DNA of 5,645 bases, from assembly GCA_019245455.1 (NCBI GenBank), contig JAFARM010000398.1, forward strand, positions 1 through 5,645. The letters are read 5' to 3'. The notes below the pieces were generated by a model, which did not search any database, was not told the DNA's origin, and saw only the letters and a list, made by a program, of their open reading frames with translations. Numbering within the stretch: the stretch's first letter is position 1; each line of letters starts with the position of its first letter. A program made the position numbers and the translations under genes. This DNA comes from Sphingomonadaceae bacterium. Lineage in GTDB: Bacteria > Pseudomonadota > Alphaproteobacteria > Sphingomonadales > Sphingomonadaceae. Positions 5,617 to 5,645 of the stretch are shown piece by piece.

Positions 5617-5645
5617 GGCGGCGGGCCCCCTCCGTCGCGCTGACG
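5617..5645. repeat. Partial second copy of the palindromic intergenic repeat, cut by the window edge
   Basis: Bases 5617-5636 match 2138-2157 of the first element at 19 of 20 positions (the GGCCCCCTCCGTC arm). The match weakens after 5636 (CGCGCTGACG against ACGGCTGCGC). It starts 2 bp after the pntA stop. The left half of the element is absent, so this is either a shorter family member or a copy whose other half lies beyond the edge. Confidence 0.6.

Noticed and set aside
5615..5645. ATG overlapping the pntA stop (TGATG) as the start of the next pnt subunit
   Set aside because: The codons that follow (MAAGPLRRAD) are the repeat sequence and do not look like the hydrophobic start of a transhydrogenase membrane subunit.

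Overview
The window is high-GC (about 70% by eye) DNA that looks like the chromosome of an alphaproteobacterium, most likely a sphingomonad. The grounds are the protein types (COQ9, an ABC1 kinase of the alphaproteobacterial kind, an aa3-type oxidase subunit IV-like miniprotein next to a split transhydrogenase alpha subunit, a DUF2946 protein with a PPRRGPPA tail) and a GC-rich palindromic intergenic repeat of a kind I associate with Sphingomonas. The genus is an inference from memory, not from a search.

Left part (1-2089), metal-related. feoA and the start of feoB lie on the minus strand and overlap by 4 bases (GTGA). They form a ferrous-iron uptake operon, and feoB runs off the left edge. 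A 23-bp inverted repeat resembling a Fur operator lies 24 bp before feoA, inside a 194-bp divergent intergenic region. On the other side, on the plus strand, are a small two-helix DUF2946-type membrane protein and, 40 bp later, an exported protein predicted to be an outer-membrane beta-barrel whose mature N-terminus begins with C-x-x-C-x-C.

Middle part (2091-4268), ubiquinone-related. A 103-bp multi-hairpin repeat fills the gap between the convergent barrel gene and coq9. coq9 (minus) and an ABC1/UbiB/COQ8-family kinase (plus) are divergent and share a 76-bp intergenic region. COQ9 and COQ8-type proteins both support ubiquinone synthesis, so the pairing is functionally coherent.

Right part (4269-5645), respiratory membrane energetics. 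A likely promoter precedes a 47-aa single-helix protein resembling aa3-type cytochrome c oxidase subunit IV. After 15 bp comes pntA, the soluble NAD(H)-binding alpha subunit of proton-translocating transhydrogenase. Just after the pntA stop, the window ends in what looks like part of a second copy of the palindromic repeat.

I see no rRNA, tRNA, CRISPR array, insertion sequence, phage gene or defence system. Most of the window is ordinary core metabolism. The points most worth checking are the Fur-like operator shared by feo and the DUF2946/barrel pair, the Cys-rich start of the barrel protein, the palindromic repeat family and the KxAQ variant of the kinase.
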